A DNA stretch of 55,019 nt from FEN-1219 sp035644475 (GTDB lineage: Bacteria > Pseudomonadota > Gammaproteobacteria > Steroidobacterales > Rariloculaceae), in assembly GCA_035644475.1 (NCBI GenBank), contig DASQOL010000003.1, forward strand, positions 1 through 55,019, given 5' to 3'. The position numbers and the translations under genes were made by a program. How positions within the stretch are numbered: position 1 is the stretch's first letter; each line of letters opens with the position of its first letter. A model generated the notes under the pieces. That model saw only the letters and a program-made list of their open reading frames with translations. It was not told where the DNA came from and did not search any database. Shown in pieces: positions 43,663 through 52,534 of the stretch.

Positions 43663-43745
43663 CGCCGCGCCGCGCGCCGCGAGTAACCTGTACGCCGGAG
43701 GGCGTAAGCCTCTGCGTGGTGCGGCGTCTTTAGCGGGGGTGAACC

Positions 43746-46142
43746 ATGTTCCTGAAGAATCTGCACTTCAGCTGGCAGTTCCTGAAACGCAACCCGCTGT
43801 TCTTTCTGATCAACGTCGTCGGGCTCGTGATCGGCATCACGAGCGCGCTGTTCATCTTCATCTACGTGAGCTTCGAGACATCGTACGACCGCTTTCACGA
43901 CGGTTACGAGAACATCTATCGCGTGCTCGGCATCGACAACGCGCTCGGCGTGAGCAACAACACGGTGGGCATCGTCATGCCGCCGCTCGGCCCCGCCATG
44001 GAGGAGACGATCCCCGAGGTCGTGCAGACCGCTCGGGTACGAACGCAGGGAGAAAGCTTCATCACGGTCGGCGACCGGAAATACCCGGTCAAGAACCTCG
44101 TCTTCACCGAGGATGCGTTCTTCGAGGTCTTCAGCTTCCGGTTGCTGCAGAGACAGCAAGGCGTGCTGCTCGACAAGCCGGCATCGGCCGTGATGACCCG
44201 GGCATTCGCCGCCAAGGTGTTCGGCGCCGAGAACCCCATGGGCAAGCTGTTCCGCCTGAACAACCAGGACATCGAAGTCGTGGGCGTGATGGAGAACGTG
44301 CGCCCCGATTCCCACATGCAGCTCGAGCTGCTGGTGGCGTTGAACTTCTTGAGCCCGGAGGCCGAGGGCGCGCAACAGCTCCAGAATTTCTTGACCACGT
44401 GGGGCACCATCGCGATGGTCACCTATGCGCAGCTCCGGCCGGGTGCGAGCGAGGCGGCCGTGGAAAAACAACTCACGGCGCTGCTCGCGGAGCGCAGCGT
44501 CATGAAGACCTTCAGCGCAACTCTGCAGCCGTTGAAGGACGCGCACTTGGGCTCGAGCGACGTGTTGTTCGACGACTTCAACCGCGACAAGGGCGACGCT
44601 CCGAAGATCGTGATGCTGAGCAGCGTGGCGGTGTTCCTGCTGCTGATCGCGGCGTTCAACTTCATGAACCTATCCACCGCCAGGGCGGCGCTGCGCGCGA
44701 AGGAAGTGGGTGTGCGCAAGTCGGCCGGCGCCACGCGGCCGCAGTTGATCCGCCAATTCCTCCAAGAGTCGTTGTTGTTGGTCGGAATCGCCCTCGTGCT
44801 GGGCGTGGCGTTGCTCCGGATATTGGAGCCCGTGGTCAGCCTGCCGCTCGACGAAGGCTTCCTCGCCTATCTGCTCGATCATCCGCAAGCGGTGCTGGCC
44901 GCGGTCTTGGCCGCCGTGGTCGTCGGCTTGCTGGCGGGCGCCTATCCCGCGTTCGTTCTCTCGTCGTTCTCGCCGATGACGATGCTGAAGGGGAGGTTCG
45001 CGCACAGCGCGCAGGGACTCTGGCTCAGGCGCGTGCTCGTGGTGCTCCAGTTTGCGCTGTCGATCGCCATCATCATCGGCATGCTCGTGGTGGTTCAGCA
45101 GCTCGATTACATGAAGAACAAGAACCCCGGCTTCGTCCGTGACGGCATCGTCAATCTCACGCTGAACGACCAGCCGCTGCAGGCGAGATTCAGCGTGCTG
45201 AAGGAGCGCTTGCTCGCCCTTCCGCAGGTCGTGTCGGTAGGCGGCTCGTCCAACATGCCGGGAGATACGTTCGGGCGAACGGGCGTGCGGCCGTTCGGCG
45301 CGGGCTCCGAGGATTTCTACATCATGAGCGCGCTGAACGTGGACGCGCAGTATCTCGACACGCTGTCCATGAAAATCGCGGCGGGACGCGGCTACTCGAC
45401 GGAATTCGGCGCGGACGCCACGCAATCCATCATCCTCAACGAGAGTGCCGTGAGGGCGCTCAAGTGGACGAACGAAGAAGCAGTCGGCAAGACCATCCCC
45501 ATGGGCCCCGCACCACGGACGGTGGTAGGCGTGGTGGAGGATTTTCAGTTCGCCGACATGCGCCACCAGGTGGAGCCCGTGTTGCTGTTCTATCGGGACG
45601 GTCCCACCAGAGTGCTGTCCATCAGGATCGACAGGAATGCGCCGAGAGAGGCGCTCGACGGCATCGCCGCGGTCTGGCGGGACGTGAACCCGGAGTTCCC
45701 GTTCGCCTATACGTTCTTTACCGAGGAGTACGAGCGCCTGTTCCGAGACGACGAGGAGTTTTCCGCCATTTTGATGCAGTTCACGTTCGTCGCCATCGTC
45801 ATCGCGTGCCTCGGCCTGTACGGGCTTTCTTCGTTCAGCGCGGAGCGCAAGACCAAGGAGATCGGGATTCGTAAGGTGTTGGGCGCCGGCGCCGGGTCGC
45901 TGTTGAAAGTGGTGCTCACGGAATACGCGGTACTGATCGCGGTGGCGAATCTCTTGGCGTGGGCTGTGGCGTGGTACGTGATGAGCGAGTGGTTGGCGGG
46001 GTTCGTCTATCGCACCGAGCTGCCGCTATCCAGTTTTGTGTTGGCGACGGCGGGGACTGCGGTGCTGGCGCTCGTCACGGTCGGCCGGGAGATCCTCAAG
46101 GTGATGCGGTCGAGGCCCGTGAGCTCTCTGCGCTACGAGTGA
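43746..46142 (+). CDS. MacB/FtsX-like ABC transporter permease, 798 aa
   Basis: A large inner-membrane protein with the duplicated MacB_PCD-FtsX layout. A first TM is at about 18-42 (FFLINVVGLVIGITSALFIFIYVSF), a periplasmic domain to about 280, and three TMs at about 290-410. A second periplasmic region with an N-terminal TM near 430-455 precedes a last three-TM block at about 680-790 that includes ERKTKEIGIRKVLGA. Such permeases with ERKTKEIGIRKVLGAS-like coupling helices need a LolD-type ATPase, but none is adjacent. The start follows GCGGGGGTG. It is convergent with a LytS/LytTR pair, which may control it. Confidence 0.9.
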   Translation: MFLKNLHFSWQFLKRNPLFFLINVVGLVIGITSALFIFIYVSFETSYDRFHDGYENIYRVLGIDNALGVSNNTVGIVMPPLGPAMEETIPEVVQTARVRTQGESFITVGDRKYPVKNLVFTEDAFFEVFSFRLLQRQQGVLLDKPASAVMTRAFAAKVFGAENPMGKLFRLNNQDIEVVGVMENVRPDSHMQLELLVALNFLSPEAEGAQQLQNFLTTWGTIAMVTYAQLRPGASEAAVEKQLTALLAERSVMKTFSATLQPLKDAHLGSSDVLFDDFNRDKGDAPKIVMLSSVAVFLLLIAAFNFMNLSTARAALRAKEVGVRKSAGATRPQLIRQFLQESLLLVGIALVLGVALLRILEPVVSLPLDEGFLAYLLDHPQAVLAAVLAAVVVGLLAGAYPAFVLSSFSPMTMLKGRFAHSAQGLWLRRVLVVLQFALSIAIIIGMLVVVQQLDYMKNKNPGFVRDGIVNLTLNDQPLQARFSVLKERLLALPQVVSVGGSSNMPGDTFGRTGVRPFGAGSEDFYIMSALNVDAQYLDTLSMKIAAGRGYSTEFGADATQSIILNESAVRALKWTNEEAVGKTIPMGPAPRTVVGVVEDFQFADMRHQVEPVLLFYRDGPTRVLSIRIDRNAPREALDGIAAVWRDVNPEFPFAYTFFTEEYERLFRDDEEFSAILMQFTFVAIVIACLGLYGLSSFSAERKTKEIGIRKVLGAGAGSLLKVVLTEYAVLIAVANLLAWAVAWYVMSEWLAGFVYRTELPLSSFVLATAGTAVLALVTVGREILKVMRSRPVSSLRYE

Positions 46143-46196
46143 TACGGGCTGCGGTCGATCCTGAGGCCGTGGTCGTGCTCGGGAGCGAATAGCCGC

Positions 46197-46973
46197 CTAA
46201 GCGTGTGGCATCACGAGCGGCTCGACTTGCTTGCGTCGCGACCGGCTCACCGGCACGCGCGCGCCGTTCGACAAGACTAGCACCAGGCCGCCGGCGTCGT
46301 GCACCTCGCGCACCTCCGCGATGTTCACCACGGCCGCGCGATGCACGCGCGCAAACCGCTGCGGGTCGAGACGCTCCTCGAACGACGCGAGCGTGGCCCG
46401 CACCAAGTGCCGGCCGTCGCGCGTGTGCACCAGCACGTAGTAGTCCTCGGCCTCGATCCAGATCAAGTCGGCCGTATTGACGAGCACGGCGTGGTCGCCC
46501 TGCTTGAAGGACAGCCGCGTGACGTACTTGACCGGCTCCGCGCCCCACGGCTGCTTGAGCTCGTCCGCGACGGTGGCGAGCTGCGTGGCGAGCGCCCCGA
46601 GCCGGCGCTCGCGCACTCGCGTCTTCGCGCGGTTCACGGCGCTCGCAAAGCGCTCGTCGGAAAACGGCTTCAGCACGTAGTCGACGGCCAGCACGTCGAA
46701 CGCGTCGGTGGCGTAGCGGCCGAACGCGCTTACGAAGACGACCACCGGGCCATTCGAGGTCAGGCGCGACGCGAGATCGAGGCCCGTCATGCCCGGCATC
46801 TCGATGTCGAGGAACGCGATGTCGATTCGTTCGCGTGCGAGGGCCGCCTCCGCCTCTTTGGCGTCGGCACACTCGACGACCGTGTCGATCTCGGCGTCCC
46901 GCCGCAGAAGTTGCGCCACCATGCGCCGCGCCAGGGGTTCGTCCTCGGCGACGAGCGCCTTGAACGTAGTCAC
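46197..46973 (-). CDS. LytTR-family response regulator
   Basis: A 258-aa regulator. The receiver domain (3-120) has the acidic pair in VAEDEPLAR, the phosphorylated Asp in IAFLDIEMPGMTG near 56, and Lys in VLKPFSDERF near 105. The LytTR DNA-binding domain occupies about 150-255 (IWIEAEDYYVLVHT, FARVHRAAVVNI, VPVSRSRRKQV). The GTG at 46973 overlaps the kinase stop (GTGA). It probably responds to the adjacent kinase; the target genes are not evident. Confidence 0.93.
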   Translation of the reverse strand: MTTFKALVAEDEPLARRMVAQLLRRDAEIDTVVECADAKEAEAALARERIDIAFLDIEMPGMTGLDLASRLTSNGPVVVFVSAFGRYATDAFDVLAVDYVLKPFSDERFASAVNRAKTRVRERRLGALATQLATVADELKQPWGAEPVKYVTRLSFKQGDHAVLVNTADLIWIEAEDYYVLVHTRDGRHLVRATLASFEERLDPQRFARVHRAAVVNIAEVREVHDAGGLVLVLSNGARVPVSRSRRKQVEPLVMPHA

Positions 46974-48106
46974 GCGTGCGCGGCCTCGGGCGCCGCCGTG
47001 CGCGGCAGGATGAGCTCCGCCGTCGTGCCCTTCGCCTCGTTGCCGCGCACGGTGAACCGGGCGCGGTCGCCGTAGATGCGCTCGATCCTGCTCTTGATGT
47101 TGCGCAGGCCGGTTCCGCGGCTGCGCCCGAGCTCGAACGCGGGCGGCAGGCCGCCGCCGTCGTCGCGGACCCATAACCTGACGCCGGCGTGGTGGCACGC
47201 GGCGCCGATTTCCAGCCGTCCGGGCCTCGTCAGCGGCATGAGGCCGTGGCGCAGCGCGTTCTCCACGATCGGCTGCAGCAGGAACACCGGCACCGCTACG
47301 TCCTTGCATGCCGGGTCGATCTCGTAGACGACGGTCAAACGGTCGTTGAAGCGGCTTCGCTGCAGGTCAACGTAGCGCGCCACGAGCGCGAGCTCGTCTC
47401 CGAGGGACGTGTACTGTCCCGATGCGCGATCGAGCGTGCTCCGCATGAGGTCGCTCAAGCTCAACAGCATCGACAGCGCGCTCGCCTGATCCTTGAGGCG
47501 GATCTGCGCCGCGATCGAGTTCAGCGTGTTGAACAGAAAGTGCGGCTCGATCTCGAGGCGCAGTGCGTCGAGCTGCGCGCGTGCGAGGTCCGACTCGAGC
47601 TGCGACGCGCGTACTTGCATCCGCCACCGTTGCTCGTGCGCGGCGAGCGCCCGCCCGCCGACGATCAACAGCAAGTACAGCACGGGATCGATCAGCGCCA
47701 CGTACGGCACCGCTAGGCTCAGCGCGCCGAAGAAAGGATAGGGCGCGTCTTGATGTGGAAACGCGCCCATGACTTCGAACGGCCGCGTCCATGCCGTGAG
47801 CAGCGTTGTGATGACGACGTGCGCGGCGACGAGCAGCACGCCGAGCGGGATCAGCACGCGCAGGCGCACTTGGCGCCCCGCGAGCCGCAGCACCCAGGGC
47901 GCGGTGATCGCCCAGAACGCCCACGCGCCGAGCTGCCAGCCGAGAATCCGCGCGAAGGAATGGCCATGAGTGATCATCGACAGGTACACCTGCGATGCAG
48001 TCATCAATGCCAGGAGCATCATTCCGCCGGCGCACATCGCGGTGATGGCGCGCGTCGACAACGGCGGCTGGCGATGCGGCTCGCGGAGCGGCGTGGCTGG
48101 CGTCAT
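46970..48106 (-). CDS. LytS-like sensor histidine kinase
   Basis: A 378-aa membrane kinase. Four hydrophobic segments lie within residues 20-165. The His_kinase domain follows with the phosphorylated His in EPHFLFNTLNSIAAQI near 198, N-box QPIVENALRHGL near 290, and GGGLPP and GTGLRNIKSRIERIYG as the ATP lid. The ATG at 48106 is chosen, because the upstream open frame overlaps the intergenic region. No extracellular sensor domain is seen, so the TM bundle is probably the sensor. Confidence 0.92.
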   Translation of the reverse strand: MTPATPLREPHRQPPLSTRAITAMCAGGMMLLALMTASQVYLSMITHGHSFARILGWQLGAWAFWAITAPWVLRLAGRQVRLRVLIPLGVLLVAAHVVITTLLTAWTRPFEVMGAFPHQDAPYPFFGALSLAVPYVALIDPVLYLLLIVGGRALAAHEQRWRMQVRASQLESDLARAQLDALRLEIEPHFLFNTLNSIAAQIRLKDQASALSMLLSLSDLMRSTLDRASGQYTSLGDELALVARYVDLQRSRFNDRLTVVYEIDPACKDVAVPVFLLQPIVENALRHGLMPLTRPGRLEIGAACHHAGVRLWVRDDGGGLPPAFELGRSRGTGLRNIKSRIERIYGDRARFTVRGNEAKGTTAELILPRTAAPEAAHA

Positions 48107-48172
48107 GGCCCATGGGTTATAGCCCGCGCGCCCAAGGCCGACAAGCAACCTGCAGTCGGCGGGGGCCCCGCT

Positions 48173-48251
48173 TGCAGCGAGCGCGTTGTCTCTGCAGCGA
48201 ACGGCGAGCGCCCACCCCGTTCGCTGCGGCCGCGCGGCGTTCCCTGCAGCG
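48173..48251. promoter_or_regulatory. Cluster of TGCAGCG elements between divergent genes
   Basis: TGCAGCGA occurs at 48173-48180 and 48193-48200, 20 bases apart, its inverse TCGCTGC at 48221-48227, and TGCAGCG at 48245-48251. The middle pair forms an 11-bp perfect inverted repeat (48194-48204 with 48217-48227). The location between the kinase and the sulfur operon suggests operator sites or an attenuator. The regulator is unknown. Confidence 0.4.
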
Positions 48252-48324
48252 TGCGTGCATGCCCGGCGGCGCCGCGCAAGCATTCGCGCTGCGTGGACGC
48301 ATCCCGCGTCCGGAGGGCATCGAG

Positions 48325-49227
48325 ATGAACCGTTCCTTCGCAGGCTTGATGTGGATCCTGGCGGCCATGCTCGTCGCGATCGCGGGCGCAGCGCGCCCGG
48401 CGATGGCCAAAGGCGGGCCTCTGCTCGTCGACGCCGCCTGGCTCGCGCCGCGGCTCGACGATCACCTCGTGGTCGTGCTGCACGTGGGCGACCGCGCCGG
48501 TTACGACCGCGCGCACATCCCCGGCGCTCGTCAGATCACCGAGGGCGATCTCGCGCGCCCCCACGACATGTCGCGCGGCGAGCTCATGCTCGAGCTGCCC
48601 GAGCCCGAGACGCTGCGCGCGAAGCTCGCGAGTCTCGGCGTCTCCGACGACAGCGTCATCGTCGTCTACGCCGGCGAGGGCGTGCCGTTGCAGTCGGCGA
48701 CTCGCGTGATGTTCACGCTCGACTACCTCGGGCTCGGCGAGCAGTCGTCGCTGCTCGACGGCGGGCTCGCGGCGTGGCGGTCGGCGCGCCGGCCGGTCAC
48801 CGGCGCCGCGCTGCAGATCGCGCCGGGCACGCTGAGCGCGCGGGCGCCGCGGCCGATCGTGGCCGACGCGGCGACAGTGCGGTCGCTGTCGGACCGCGCG
48901 AATGTCAAGGTCATCGACGCGCGCGCGCCGGTGTTCTACAGCGGCGCCGAGGAAACCTTCGGCAAGCGGGGCCACCTCCCGCACGCGATCAACATTCCGT
49001 TCTCCGACGTCAGCGACGCCGCGGGCCACATCGAGCCCGCCGCCCTCGCGCGCTTGTTCCAGGCGGCCGGGGTGACCAAGGACGACACGGTCGTCGCCTA
49101 TTGCCACGTGGGCCAACAGGCGACCGCCGTCGTGTTCGCCGCGCGGCTCCTCGGTGTCACGGCGCTGCTCTACGACGGCGCGTTCCAGGACTGGGCGAGC
49201 AACGACCGCGGAGCCGTCGAGCAATGA
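48325..49227 (+). CDS. Exported tandem-rhodanese sulfurtransferase
   Basis: A 300-aa protein with a Sec signal peptide (ending PAMA near residue 28) and two rhodanese domains. The first (about 35-150) has no catalytic Cys: the loop position reads VYAGEGVPLQSA. The second (about 170-295) has the active loop AYCHVGQQATAV with Cys near 261. This is the usual inactive-active arrangement of thiosulfate/mercaptopyruvate sulfurtransferases, here in the periplasm. GGAGG is eight bases or so upstream of the ATG. It is first of five overlapping genes, and its stop overlaps the next start (ATGA). Confidence 0.9.
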   Translation: MNRSFAGLMWILAAMLVAIAGAARPAMAKGGPLLVDAAWLAPRLDDHLVVVLHVGDRAGYDRAHIPGARQITEGDLARPHDMSRGELMLELPEPETLRAKLASLGVSDDSVIVVYAGEGVPLQSATRVMFTLDYLGLGEQSSLLDGGLAAWRSARRPVTGAALQIAPGTLSARAPRPIVADAATVRSLSDRANVKVIDARAPVFYSGAEETFGKRGHLPHAINIPFSDVSDAAGHIEPAALARLFQAAGVTKDDTVVAYCHVGQQATAVVFAARLLGVTALLYDGAFQDWASNDRGAVEQ

Positions 49228-49736
49228 GGCGCGACGCCGATCCGTATCTCGCGGGCGCCGGCATCGGCCTCGTGCTGCTCGCGGCCTACGCGTTCGCCGG
49301 CCGCGGTCTGGGCGCCTCGGGAGCGTTCGCCAGCGCCGCAGCCACGCTGACCGCCGCCGCGATCGGCACCGAGCAAGCCGCCGCGATGCCGGCCGTCGCC
49401 GACTACCTGCCGAGCGGCTTGGCGAGCCCCTTGAGCGACTGGCTCGTCTGGGAAATCGTGGGCGTCGCAGTCGGCGCGTTCGTCTCGGCCTGGCGGGCCG
49501 GCCGCCTCGCGAGCGTTTGCGAGCGCGGGCCCGGGATCAGGCCCGCGACGAGGATCGGCGCCGCGCTCGCGGGCGGCGCCGTGATGGGCGTCGGCGCGAA
49601 GCTTGCGCGCGGCTGCACGAGCGGCCAGGGGCTGTCGGGCGGCGCGCTGCTGTCCGTCGGCAGCTGGATCTTCATCGTCGCCGCATTCGCCGCGGCGTAT
49701 GCCTGCGCGCCGCTGGCGCGGCGGCTGTGGCGATGA
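49224..49736 (+). CDS. YeeE/YedE family sulfur transporter, half 1
   Basis: A 170-aa membrane protein with four to five TMs. GAKLARGCTSGQGLSGGAL at about 117-135 carries the Cys of the YeeE (TsuA) thiosulfate-relay motif. Full-length YeeE is about twice this size, and split two-gene versions such as PmpA/PmpB are known. It is coupled by ATGA to genes on both sides. It probably moves sulfane sulfur or thiosulfate across the inner membrane together with half 2. Confidence 0.88.
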   Translation: MRRDADPYLAGAGIGLVLLAAYAFAGRGLGASGAFASAAATLTAAAIGTEQAAAMPAVADYLPSGLASPLSDWLVWEIVGVAVGAFVSAWRAGRLASVCERGPGIRPATRIGAALAGGAVMGVGAKLARGCTSGQGLSGGALLSVGSWIFIVAAFAAAYACAPLARRLWR

Positions 49737-50278
49737 GCCCGCTCGTGCTGGCGCTCGTCCTCGGGCTCGCGTTCGGCGCCCTGCTCGAGGCCGCCGGACT
49801 CGGCCGCGCGCGCAAGCTCGTGGGCCAGTTCTATTTCACGGACCTCACGGTGCTCAAGGTTCTGTTCAGCGCGCTCGTGACCGCGATGATCGGCGCATTC
49901 TGGCTCGATCGGCTCGGCGTCATCGACCTGCGGCAGGTCTATATCCCGGAAACGTTCGTCGTGCCGCAGGCGCTCGGCGGCGTCCTGTTCGGCGCGGGGC
50001 TCGTGCTCGCGGGCTTGTGCCCGGGCACCTCCTGCGTCGCGGCCGCGACCGGCCGGCGCGACGGTCTCGCCGTGATGGCCGGCCTCGTGCTCGGGATCGT
50101 GGTCTTCAACGCCGCCTTCGTGCGCATTCGCGGCTTCCACGAGAGCACGGCGCTCGGCACGGTCACGTTGCCCGAGGCGCTGCACATCGGTCGCGGCAGC
50201 GCCGTGGCGCTGGTGACTCTCATGGCGTGCGGTGCTTTTGCGTTGGCAGAGCGGCTGCAAACGGGGAGTGGACAATGA
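49733..50278 (+). CDS. YeeE/YedE family sulfur transporter, half 2 (DUF6691-like)
   Basis: A 181-aa membrane protein, the partner half. GLCPGTSCVAAATGR at about 97-111 holds two Cys in the second relay motif. FYFTDLTVLKVLFSA near 34 and QALGGVLFGAGLVLAG are typical of the family. Four to five TMs are visible. ATGA overlaps couple it to half 1 and to the following rhodanese-like gene. Both halves keep their key Cys residues, so the pair should be functional. Confidence 0.88.
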   Translation: MSPLVLALVLGLAFGALLEAAGLGRARKLVGQFYFTDLTVLKVLFSALVTAMIGAFWLDRLGVIDLRQVYIPETFVVPQALGGVLFGAGLVLAGLCPGTSCVAAATGRRDGLAVMAGLVLGIVVFNAAFVRIRGFHESTALGTVTLPEALHIGRGSAVALVTLMACGAFALAERLQTGSGQ

Positions 50279-50916
50279 GCCGTCGGCTGCTCGCGGCGGT
50301 TGCCCTGGTGCTCGGCCTCGGAGCGGCTGCGACGGACGTCGCGCCGACGGCGGCAAGCGCGCGCCTCGCCGCCGACATCGCCGCGGAGCGCGACCACATC
50401 ACCGCCGAGGAGCTCGCCGAGCGAATCATGAACGGGCGGGCGACGCGCCTCATCGATTTGCGCAGCGAGCGGGAGTTTGCCGCGTTCCACATTCCGACCG
50501 CGACGCACGCCGACATCGAAACGCTCGTTGCCGCCGACTTGCCGCGCGACACCCCGATCGTTCTTTATTCGGAGGGCGCGCCGCACGCGGCCCAGGCGTG
50601 GGTGTTGCTCGAGCTTCGCGGCTACGACGACGTCACGTTCCTGCGCGAAGGCGTCTACGAGTGGATCGCGCGCATCCACGAGCCGCAGCTTGCGGCTGAC
50701 GCCACGCCGGCGGAGCGTGCGGACTTCGGGCGCCGCGCGGTCATGACTCGCTGGTTCGGGGGACAACCGCACGTCGGCGTCCCGCGCGCCGAGCTCGCGG
50801 CGGGTTATTGGACCGCGGGCGAGGGGCCGCCGGAAGCGCGCGAAGGCGCGTCGGCGGGCGCTGCCCCGCGCAGCGCCGCGTCGCTGATCGCCGGGATTCG
50901 GAGGCGCGGATGCTGA
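50275..50916 (+). CDS. Exported rhodanese-like protein lacking the catalytic Cys
   Basis: A 213-aa protein with a signal peptide or anchor (RLLAAVALVLGLGAAATDVA) and one rhodanese domain (about 40-140: ERIMNGRATRLIDLRSEREFAAFHIPTATH). At the active loop, where rhodaneses have Cys, it reads LYSEGAPHAAQAW, so Ser replaces Cys. It is thus probably a sulfur-carrier partner or structural subunit, not an enzyme. A C-terminal extension of about 70 residues has no clear domain. The next gene begins inside its last codons (7-base overlap). Confidence 0.85.
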   Translation: MSRRLLAAVALVLGLGAAATDVAPTAASARLAADIAAERDHITAEELAERIMNGRATRLIDLRSEREFAAFHIPTATHADIETLVAADLPRDTPIVLYSEGAPHAAQAWVLLELRGYDDVTFLREGVYEWIARIHEPQLAADATPAERADFGRRAVMTRWFGGQPHVGVPRAELAAGYWTAGEGPPEAREGASAGAAPRSAASLIAGIRRRGC

Positions 50917-52286
50917 CGTTGCCGTCGGTGGACGTCGAGTCGCTGCGCCGCCGGGAATTTCCGGGGCTCAAAAGGCAGGGACTCGCGTACCTCGACTACA
51001 CCGGCGCCGCCCTGCCTCCGGCGTCGCTGCTGCGCCGCGATTTTCGCCGGCTGCTGTCGGGAGTGCGAGGCAACCCGCACTCCGTGAGCGTGCCGTCGCT
51101 CGCGAGCACGGAGTCGATCGAGCGCGCGCGGCGCCTCACGCTGGCGTTCGTGGGCGCGGATCCCGCCGTCTATGACGTCGTATTCACGGCCAACGCGACC
51201 GGCGCCATGCGGATCGTCGCCGAGGGTTTCCCGTTCGGCCGTGGCTCCCGTCTCGTGCTCGCGGCCGACAACCACAACTCCGTGAACGGGCTCGCGGAGC
51301 CCGCGTGGAAGGCGAACGCCACGGTCGCTGTCGCGCCGCTCGCGGACGATCTGCGCGCGGCCGACCCGATGCCGTGGCTCGAGCCCCCGGTGTCGCCGTC
51401 GCTGTTCGCGTTTGCGGCGCAATCGAACTTCTCGGGCGTGCGGCATCCGCTTCAGTGGGTGCGCGCGGCCCAGTCGCGCGGTTATCGCGTGCTGCTCGAT
51501 GCCGCGGCGTACGTGCCTACGGCCCGGCTCGACCTCTCGACGGCGCCGGCGGATTTCGTGGCGCTGTCCTTCTACAAGGTGTTCGGCTATCCCACGGGCG
51601 TCGGCGCGTTGGTGGCGCGGCGCGACGCGCTCGCGGAGCTCGAGCGCCGCTACTTCGGCGGCGGAACCGTCGACGCGGTTTCGCTGCCGCACCGCGTGGT
51701 CCACCGCAAGCCGGCCGCGGAGGCTTTCGAGGACGGCACGGCCAACTTCCTCGCGATGGACGCGGTCGGCGACGGCATAGCTTGGATGGACGGCCTCGGC
51801 CGCGAAGCCGTCGCCGCTCACGGCGCGCGCCTGACCCGATACCTGCTCGAGACCCTCGCCGGATTCGGCGACCGCGTCGTGGTTTACGGTCCGCGCGAGC
51901 ACACGGCGCGCGGCGGCACGGTCGCGTTCAACGTGCGAAGGCGCGGTGCGATCGTGCCCTACGAGGAGGTTGAGGATGCCGCGCGCCGGCGCGCCATCGC
52001 GATCCGCGGCGGGTGCTTCTGCAATCCCGGTGCGGCCGCGGCGGCCTTCGGCTTCGATACCGCCAAGACCGGCGAATGCTTGCGCCGGCCATTTTCGGTG
52101 GAGGCGTTGCGACGATGCATGCCGGGCAAGGCGGTGGGCGCCGTGCGCGCATCGGTAGGGCTCGCGACGACGGAGGACGATGTCGACAGGCTCGGCGAGC
52201 TCGTCGCCGCCATGATCGCACACGAAAGTGCGAGGGAGCGCGCGGGCGGTGTAACGGTTACTCAAGTCGAGCCGCTGACGAACTAA
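50910..52286 (+). CDS. Class V aminotransferase, Moco-sulfurase/cysteine-desulfurase-like
   Basis: A 458-aa PLP enzyme. YLDYTGAALPP near 27 and FTANATGAMRIVAEGFPF near 90 match the N-terminal part of molybdenum-cofactor sulfurases. The PLP Lys is in SFYKVFGYPTGVGAL near 226. RGGCFCNPGAAAAAFG near 368 contains the C-F-C-N-P-G motif whose Cys carries the persulfide in Moco sulfurases. The MOSC domain of full-length Mocos is absent. GGAGG lies five bases upstream of the ATG. The context suggests it passes sulfur from cysteine, or sulfur imported by the YeeE halves, to an unknown acceptor. Selenocysteine-lyase activity is an alternative. Confidence 0.85.
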   Translation: MLTLPSVDVESLRRREFPGLKRQGLAYLDYTGAALPPASLLRRDFRRLLSGVRGNPHSVSVPSLASTESIERARRLTLAFVGADPAVYDVVFTANATGAMRIVAEGFPFGRGSRLVLAADNHNSVNGLAEPAWKANATVAVAPLADDLRAADPMPWLEPPVSPSLFAFAAQSNFSGVRHPLQWVRAAQSRGYRVLLDAAAYVPTARLDLSTAPADFVALSFYKVFGYPTGVGALVARRDALAELERRYFGGGTVDAVSLPHRVVHRKPAAEAFEDGTANFLAMDAVGDGIAWMDGLGREAVAAHGARLTRYLLETLAGFGDRVVVYGPREHTARGGTVAFNVRRRGAIVPYEEVEDAARRRAIAIRGGCFCNPGAAAAAFGFDTAKTGECLRRPFSVEALRRCMPGKAVGAVRASVGLATTEDDVDRLGELVAAMIAHESARERAGGVTVTQVEPLTN

Positions 52287-52534
52287 AGTACCCAACCAAT
52301 TTACGCGCCCTGTTCCTCCGCAGCGAACGCCGGCCTCGTCTTGGCTGCCCGTTCTGCGCGCCACGGCGAGGGAGCTCGATTCGTCCGCGCTCGTGACGGG
52401 AGTGATCTCGCTCGCAGACGAGCGCGATCGGCTACTGGCGCCAGCCCGGCGCGCCGGTCCGGCTTTGGACGCGGCTGCGCGTTCTCCTCTATGCTCCCCC
52501 CGGGCAACGACGATTTTCCGAAGGGGGAAGAACG

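Noticed and set aside
48112..48324. An open frame that would extend the exported rhodanese upstream
   Set aside because: It would hide the signal peptide that begins at 48325 and translate the repeated TGCAGCG region. The ATG at 48325 has a good ribosome site.
50805..52364. A 519-codon minus-strand frame opposite the Moco-sulfurase-like gene
   Set aside because: The plus strand has clear PLP motifs in the same place. The antisense product is Arg/Ala-rich and matches nothing known to me.
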